The notes under the pieces were generated by a model that made no database searches, was not told where the DNA came from, and worked only from the letters and a program-made list of their open reading frames with translations. Below are positions 58,809-64,000 of a stretch of DNA of 64,000 nucleotides, piece by piece. Numbering within the stretch: the stretch's first letter is position 1; each line of letters starts with the position of its first letter. Both the position numbers and the translations under genes were made by a program. The DNA is from Candidatus Nitrosopumilus limneticus (lineage in GTDB: Archaea > Thermoproteota > Nitrososphaeria > Nitrososphaerales > Nitrosopumilaceae): positions 62,001-126,000 of the forward strand of contig JAHCGZ010000003.1 of assembly GCA_022117465.1 (NCBI GenBank), read 5' to 3'.

Positions 58809-59566
58809 TAACCTTCTACCTCCTCGCCTAAATTAAGAATTCTGCTTAATGCACTTTCTAGATTGACAATTCCTTCGCCAGTTAAATTTGAAATTGGAAT
58901 TAATCCTTGTGCAAACCCACCTAGATTTAACCCTCGTAGAATACTGGTAGTAAGTGCATAAGTTTCACCGTCTGTATCATTAGATATTGCATTTTCTAAT
59001 GTATTCAAATTTGTTGACCATTGTAGTATGTCTTTTAATTTAGTATCTATTACATCCGTTTTTGTTATTGCATTGACTGTTGGTAAATTAAGTCGTAATC
59101 TTATTGATGTTGCAAGTAATGCAATTGATACAAAATTTACAGGTGTAGTAACTATTGAACCATCAAAAAGAAAGATACTTGTTTTTTCATCTGATGTAAT
59201 ATTATCTATGATGAATCTACCGCTAGAGCGATATGCAAATAATTCAATTTGGCCTGGTGTATCAACAATCAAGTAATCTGGATTTATGTTGTCAACTTCA
59301 TTTTGTATTTCATCTATTTTTGATGCAATCAAATCATTTGCCATTACTAGTGCACCATTTGGTCCCAAAGTATATTCTTGCATTATTGAAACATAATCCA
59401 CATAATCTCTAACATCGATATCGCAATTGTATGGCATACTTTCAACACCAGGATCTAAATTTAGAACTGCAGCAAATGCTCCATTTCGTGAATAATATTC
59501 ATACAATTTTGATGTTAGTGATGATTTGCCAGAACCAGCTGTTCCAGTAACAAAAATTGTTTTCAA
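58808..59566 (-). CDS. GPN-loop GTPase
   Basis: VTGTAGSGKSSLTSKL; LVMANDLI (GPN region GPNGALVMAN); VDTPGQIELF. Confidence 0.94.
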   Translation of the reverse strand: MKTIFVTGTAGSGKSSLTSKLYEYYSRNGAFAAVLNLDPGVESMPYNCDIDVRDYVDYVSIMQEYTLGPNGALVMANDLIASKIDEIQNEVDNINPDYLIVDTPGQIELFAYRSSGRFIIDNITSDEKTSIFLFDGSIVTTPVNFVSIALLATSIRLRLNLPTVNAITKTDVIDTKLKDILQWSTNLNTLENAISNDTDGETYALTTSILRGLNLGGFAQGLIPISNLTGEGIVNLESALSRILNLGEEVEG

Positions 59567-59763
59567 TCTGACTTGCTTCTTTTTCTTTGCTTATATTTTA
59601 AACTAGATGATTATTGAAGAAATTTTTACTAAAATTAATTTTACAATTATTTTAAATTCAGAATTAATTCAAAAATTAATCTCAATTTACTCATCTTTTT
59701 TATGCCTAAATCTAGGCATACAATTGTCAACTTTCATATTTGATTCTTTAAAAAAAATGTCAA

Positions 59764-60777
59764 ATGAATTGGAGAATAGTAGCCGTACCTGCTACACTTA
59801 TCCCAATAATTCTAATTGCCATTCAATTTGATATTAAAATTGAAGATATTCTTGCAATTGGATTTTTTCCATTTATTGGTGCAATTATTGCAATGATGAT
59901 TAAATTAGTTTTACAGGGAATTAAATTTGCATATATTACAAGAAAATATCTTGGTAATACTGATTCATTTTTAAAATTAGTTGGTGTAAGAATTGGTAGT
60001 GAATTTATCAAATTTACAACTCCAATGTTTATTGGAGCAGAATTTGTTGTAATTTATTATCTAAAGAAAAAAGGAATCGAAATTTCAAAAGGCACATGGA
60101 TTGCACTTGTTGATATTGTAACTGAAGTATTAGCAGCAGGTTTATTGTCAATATTAGCAGGAATAATTGCAATATTGAATGGTGCATATGTTGTAGGAAT
60201 AGTAATTTTAGCTATTAGTATTACTATAACGTCATTGTGGGTAGTTATGTTTTTCTTATCTTCTAAACATACATTTCAAGTTCCAAATATTTTAGAAAAA
60301 CTTGTTACAAAATTAGCAAAAGAAAAAGGAATCAAAAGTATTAATCAAACAAATAATTGGATGAAAGAAACATGTTCTATGGTTAGAGAAAATATAAAAA
60401 CTTCAGAATCTAAAAAAATATTTATAATTTCATTCTCTCTCTCAATAGTTTCATGGTCATTTTATGGAATTTCTTTTATGATTATTGCAATAGGAACTGG
60501 TTACATAATCAATCCATTTGATTCAATTATGGCAGTTATGGGTGCAAATGCAATTGGAAATTTACCTATTACAATTGGCGGTTCTGGTTTAGCTGAATTT
60601 GGTATTGTAGCTTATCTAAATAATTTAAATCCATTTGATTTTAGCAACACTGAAGGAATTTTAGCTTGGGATGCAACAATTGGTTGGAGAATTGCAACAT
60701 ATTATGTTCCAATAGCTATTACATGGTTATTATTAGTAAAATTAGCCTTGAGTAAAATTCCCAAAACCCAAAATTAA
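59764..60777 (+). CDS. lysylphosphatidylglycerol synthase-TM/UPF0104-like flippase-type membrane protein
   Basis: Multi-TM; TRKYLGNTDSFLKLVGVRIGSEFIKFTTPMFIGAEF; ITIGGSGLAEFGIV. Confidence 0.8.
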   Translation: MNWRIVAVPATLIPIILIAIQFDIKIEDILAIGFFPFIGAIIAMMIKLVLQGIKFAYITRKYLGNTDSFLKLVGVRIGSEFIKFTTPMFIGAEFVVIYYLKKKGIEISKGTWIALVDIVTEVLAAGLLSILAGIIAILNGAYVVGIVILAISITITSLWVVMFFLSSKHTFQVPNILEKLVTKLAKEKGIKSINQTNNWMKETCSMVRENIKTSESKKIFIISFSLSIVSWSFYGISFMIIAIGTGYIINPFDSIMAVMGANAIGNLPITIGGSGLAEFGIVAYLNNLNPFDFSNTEGILAWDATIGWRIATYYVPIAITWLLLVKLALSKIPKTQN

Positions 60778-60814
60778 TAGAAACCACTTTATGATTAAGT
60801 GATTTTTTTTATTT

Positions 60815-61615
60815 ATGGATTTTAAAAATAAAGTAGTTTTAATCACTGGGGCATCATCAGGAATTGGTAGACAAACTGCAATAGAATTTGCTAAATTAGG
60901 TTCAAATATTATTTTAGTTGCAAGAAGAAAAGATAGACTTGAACAACTTGATAATGAATTAAAACAATTCAATGTAACTACGTTAGTTTGTACATGTGAT
61001 GTTTCAAAGAAGGATCAAGTAGAAATCATGTCAAAAATTGTTCTTGAAAAATTTAATTCCATTGATATTTTAGTAAATAATGCTGGTTTTGCAATTTATG
61101 GTTCTATATTTGATCTTTCAATAGAGGAAATAGAATCTCAAATGGAAACTAATTATTTTGGTATGATTTATTGTACCAAAAATTTTCTTCCTTTGATGCT
61201 TAAGAAAAGATCTGGTCATATAGTTAATGTAGCATCTGTTGCTGCAAGCTTTGGATTACCTGGAATTGCTTCATACTGTGCATCAAAATTTGCTATGTTA
61301 GGATTTTCTGAAGGTCTTAAACATGAACTTAGTGGTACTGGAGTTGGAATAACCGTTGTTAGTCCAATAATGGTAAAAACTGATTTTTTTAATCACATAT
61401 CTTTTGAAAAGATGCCAAAATATTCGTCAACATCTCTTAATTCTAAAACAGTTGCAAAAGCAATTGTGAAAGCTGCAAATTCATCTAGACTTGAAATTAT
61501 CACACCTTCAATAGTTCGTGTTGCAGTTTGGTTGAAACATACATTTCCTTATTTAATTAATCCAATTTTAGGAAAATCTTTTAAAAATCAATTGAATTCT
61601 ACAAAAGTTGATTAG
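60815..61615 (+). CDS. short-chain dehydrogenase/reductase
   Basis: ITGASSGIGRQTAIEFAK, NNAGFA, YCASKFA. Confidence 0.92.
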   Translation: MDFKNKVVLITGASSGIGRQTAIEFAKLGSNIILVARRKDRLEQLDNELKQFNVTTLVCTCDVSKKDQVEIMSKIVLEKFNSIDILVNNAGFAIYGSIFDLSIEEIESQMETNYFGMIYCTKNFLPLMLKKRSGHIVNVASVAASFGLPGIASYCASKFAMLGFSEGLKHELSGTGVGITVVSPIMVKTDFFNHISFEKMPKYSSTSLNSKTVAKAIVKAANSSRLEIITPSIVRVAVWLKHTFPYLINPILGKSFKNQLNSTKVD

Positions 61616-61617
61616 TT

Positions 61618-62019
61618 TTATTCTTCAATATCATCTTCTGGGGCTTGACTAGAACTACCCTCATCTATTAATTTAATTGATTTCAATTTAAAATCATAAA
61701 TTGCATTCATTTCAATTTCTTTTTCTTTTTCTAAAAACTCAGAAACTTTTTTACTTAATGGTGCTTTGTGTTGTTCAAAAACAAATTCATAAACAAGTCC
61801 TTTTTCTAATTCTGAAATTTTAATTTTTTCTGGTAAATCCATTGTGACAATTTGTCTTCCATCTTCTACAGGTTCGTATAATTGTGTATCAATTTTATTA
61901 TCTTTCTGATATATTTCTAAAACATATCCTGATATTTTCAATTTCTTTGGTTTTTCAAATTTAACATTTTCAATTTCATCTTTAACCCAATCAGGAATGT
62001 CATCTTTATTTTTTACCAT
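61618..62019 (-). CDS. conserved hypothetical protein
   Basis: 133 aa ORF, acidic C-terminus. Confidence 0.65.
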   Translation of the reverse strand: MVKNKDDIPDWVKDEIENVKFEKPKKLKISGYVLEIYQKDNKIDTQLYEPVEDGRQIVTMDLPEKIKISELEKGLVYEFVFEQHKAPLSKKVSEFLEKEKEIEMNAIYDFKLKSIKLIDEGSSSQAPEDDIEE

Positions 62020-62032
62020 TACTAGTTCACTA

Positions 62033-62431
62033 CTAATTATCTAAATTTTTGTCTTTTTTACTTTTTGACCACCATTCAAGATAATCATCATTCTTATCAT
62101 CTCGTGTTCTTTCTTTTTGATTTAGTTTGAATTTAATATCAGAAATTTGTTCTCTTGATGCATATAACCCACATTTTTTACACATGAAATTTTTTGTATT
62201 TTTATCCATTTCCATTGGGATTTCAATTTGATCGTATAATTTGTAAAGATCTTGTCTATCTCTGTCTTCTTCAGCAACTTCTTCTTCATATTTAATTAGA
62301 ATTTTCTTTTTTGTTCTTGCTGTACATTCAGGACAATTAGGCACTAAAATTTGGATAAATTTTTTCCATAAAAGCGTTCGCACTTTCTTTATTTGTTCAT
62401 ATTTTATCTGACACGCGGATTTTTTCATCAT
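62033..62431 (-). CDS. zinc-ribbon hypothetical protein
   Basis: PNCPECTARTKKK ... NFMCKKCGLYASREQI: two CxxC knuckles. Confidence 0.72.
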   Translation of the reverse strand: MMKKSACQIKYEQIKKVRTLLWKKFIQILVPNCPECTARTKKKILIKYEEEVAEEDRDRQDLYKLYDQIEIPMEMDKNTKNFMCKKCGLYASREQISDIKFKLNQKERTRDDKNDDYLEWWSKSKKDKNLDN

Positions 62432-62473
62432 CCCTTGCGGTCCGTTCGCCCATCGAAATCCCGCGTGCCAGAT
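62406..62473 (-). promoter_or_regulatory. GC-rich inverted repeat spanning the start codon of the zinc-ribbon gene
   Basis: Minus-strand arms ATCTGGCACGCGGGATTT ... AAATCCGCGTGTCAGAT, about 33-nt loop including GGGATGATG start region. Confidence 0.55.
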
Positions 62474-62497
62474 GACAAAATTCCTAAAAATAACGTA

Positions 62498-63733
62498 TTA
62501 TCTCTTTTCTTCTAATATTTCAGATGCAATTTTTGCTGAATTCTCAGCACCATTAGGAACAAAATTCCTTGAAAATTCCTTTAAATTATCTTCAAAATCG
62601 TCATAATTTTCTTTAATTTTTGAAATTGCTTTTACTACATGTTTAGTTTTGATCGCTAAAATTCCTAGATTTTTCTCTTCAGCCCATTTAATATTATTGG
62701 TATGTTCATCATATATTGGAATTCCAATTATTGGTTTTGATTTTCCACCCATAATTTCACCCATTACGGTGTGTGAACCATTAACAACTGCATATTTAGA
62801 TAAATTCAAAATTGTATCTTTTTCCTGTTCTGATAGAAATCCAATATCAATTTGTATCCAATCAATCTTTTTTTCTAATGCATCTAAAATTGAATATTTT
62901 TTACCATCTATACCTAATACTGAATCAATACTTGATTCATTTCTTGCATGCGAGATAATTCTTTTCTCATTTCTCATTTCATTTTGTTGAAATACTTCTT
63001 CATATCTTTGTCCAGTTGCATCATTTGTAGATTTATTTCCTGTTCTCATCCAATATCCAAAATTATTATTTTTAACTAATTTTTCTAGATCTGTTGTCGG
63101 TGAATTTTGAATGATTTTATTACTTGAAAAATGACCAACATAAATAACTTTATGTTCAGATTCTTTTGTAAAATTTAGATTAAATTCACACATAGTATAT
63201 GGGGGAGGAGAATCCGCAACAAGAATTTTTGTTGCTTTATTAATTTGTTTTGCGATAAAAATTAATGATGGATAAAGATATGATCTTGAATTATATAATT
63301 TTGGTCTAAATTGATTTGTAACAAATAAACTTGGAATATTTCTATTATTTGCTAAAATATTTGATCCCATGTCTCCATCATTTATTACTAAATCGAATTT
63401 TTCTTTATTGTAAAGTTTTCTCTCTTCTCTCAAATAATTAATAATTTGTTTTATGAGTGATGGATTATTTGCAATTGGTAATAATATGTTAATTAATGAT
63501 TTTGAAATACTAGGTCCAAATTTTCCATCAATTGGTGTAGGCATTAGAATTTCATGAATTTTTTCTTTTTTATTAGGAAATTTTTTTAATAATTTTTCAT
63601 ATACATGATCTTTGCTTGAGAAATGAACATCTAATTCATCTTTTATTTCAATTGATAATGCATCATTTAATCTCATCATTCTAGAATAATGACCACTTCC
63701 CCATGGATAGATGAATTCTCCTATTTTGAGCAC
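62498..63733 (-). CDS. glycosyltransferase (MurG/UGT-like, GT-B fold)
   Basis: GEFIYPWGSGHYSRMMRLNDAL; AVVNGSHTVMGEIMGGKSKPIIGIPIYDEHTNNIKWAEEKNLG. Confidence 0.78.
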   Translation of the reverse strand: MLKIGEFIYPWGSGHYSRMMRLNDALSIEIKDELDVHFSSKDHVYEKLLKKFPNKKEKIHEILMPTPIDGKFGPSISKSLINILLPIANNPSLIKQIINYLREERKLYNKEKFDLVINDGDMGSNILANNRNIPSLFVTNQFRPKLYNSRSYLYPSLIFIAKQINKATKILVADSPPPYTMCEFNLNFTKESEHKVIYVGHFSSNKIIQNSPTTDLEKLVKNNNFGYWMRTGNKSTNDATGQRYEEVFQQNEMRNEKRIISHARNESSIDSVLGIDGKKYSILDALEKKIDWIQIDIGFLSEQEKDTILNLSKYAVVNGSHTVMGEIMGGKSKPIIGIPIYDEHTNNIKWAEEKNLGILAIKTKHVVKAISKIKENYDDFEDNLKEFSRNFVPNGAENSAKIASEILEEKR

Positions 63734-63763
63734 AATTTTTTATTAAATATGGTGTTTAAATTT

Positions 63764-64000
63764 TCAATGATTTTCATTTAATGAGTCTAAAATATCATGA
63801 ACATTATTTACTCCTAATTTAACAACAATTTCTTGTTTTGTTTTGAGAGCAGATTCTACAACAGTTTTAGAAAATTTAGGTACATCATTCAAAGTAATAT
63901 TGATCATTTTTTCTAATTTTTTGATATTTCGTTCCAATCCTATTTCTTTTGCTTCTCTAAATAGTTCATTATCTACACCCGTTAACGGAATAATTGGAAT
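63764..64000 (-). CDS. hypothetical protein (partial, runs off right edge)
   Basis: Open frame IPIIPLTGVDNELFREAKEIGLERNIKKLEKMINITLNDVPKFSKTVVESALKTKQEIVVKLGVNNVHDILDSLNENH*. Confidence 0.7.
   Translation of the reverse strand: MPIIPLTGVDNELFREAKEIGLERNIKKLEKMINITLNDVPKFSKTVVESALKTKQEIVVKLGVNNVHDILDSLNENH

Noticed and set aside
59607-59831. 74-aa plus-strand ORF upstream of the flippase-like gene
   Set aside because: Overlaps the start of 59764-60777 in another frame; composition not protein-like
62406-62473. Inverted repeat considered as a tRNA or SRP RNA
   Set aside because: No T-arm GTTCAAAT-type loop or SRP domain IV motif could be found
1-64000. Transposons, prophage, CRISPR-Cas, defence islands, rRNA operon
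   Set aside because: No transposase, integrase, phage structural, Cas, restriction-modification or rRNA sequence recognised in any ORF or spacer

Overview
AT-rich chromosomal segment from an ammonia-oxidising thaumarchaeon (Nitrososphaerota, Nitrosopumilus-like; inferred from gene content, no database search run). It is densely coding. The main elements are: (1) a replication neighbourhood with PCNA, a GINS subunit, PolD large (DP2) and small (DP1) subunits and Orc1/Cdc6, plus a putative replication origin just upstream of orc1/cdc6 carrying two direct 29-bp ORB-like boxes; (2) a divergent urease locus (ureDGFE minus, ureABC plus) followed by an SSS-family urea-type transporter; (3) information-processing and metabolic genes (TFS, RpoL, CCA-adding enzyme, RNase Z, tRNA-Pro(GGG), thermosome, GlnA, GlyA, GGGP synthase, QueE/QueC/FolE, homoserine kinase, two cobalamin methyltransferases); (4) an orphan ESCRT-III/CdvB paralogue and several thaumarchaeal proteins of unknown function, including two membrane-tethered winged-helix proteins. 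Items most worth follow-up are the ORB-containing origin, a paired palindromic operator upstream of a ferredoxin, a TGTGATT heptamer cluster next to a membrane wHTH gene, a GC-rich inverted repeat around the start codon of a Zn-ribbon gene, a J-domain with HSD instead of HPD fused to a repeat domain, a cyclophilin / PsbP-like / CFI-box / TM fusion, a tandem pair of roughly 50-aa paralogous microproteins, and the near-zero spacing of most convergent gene pairs. No CRISPR array, IS element, prophage or rRNA operon was seen.
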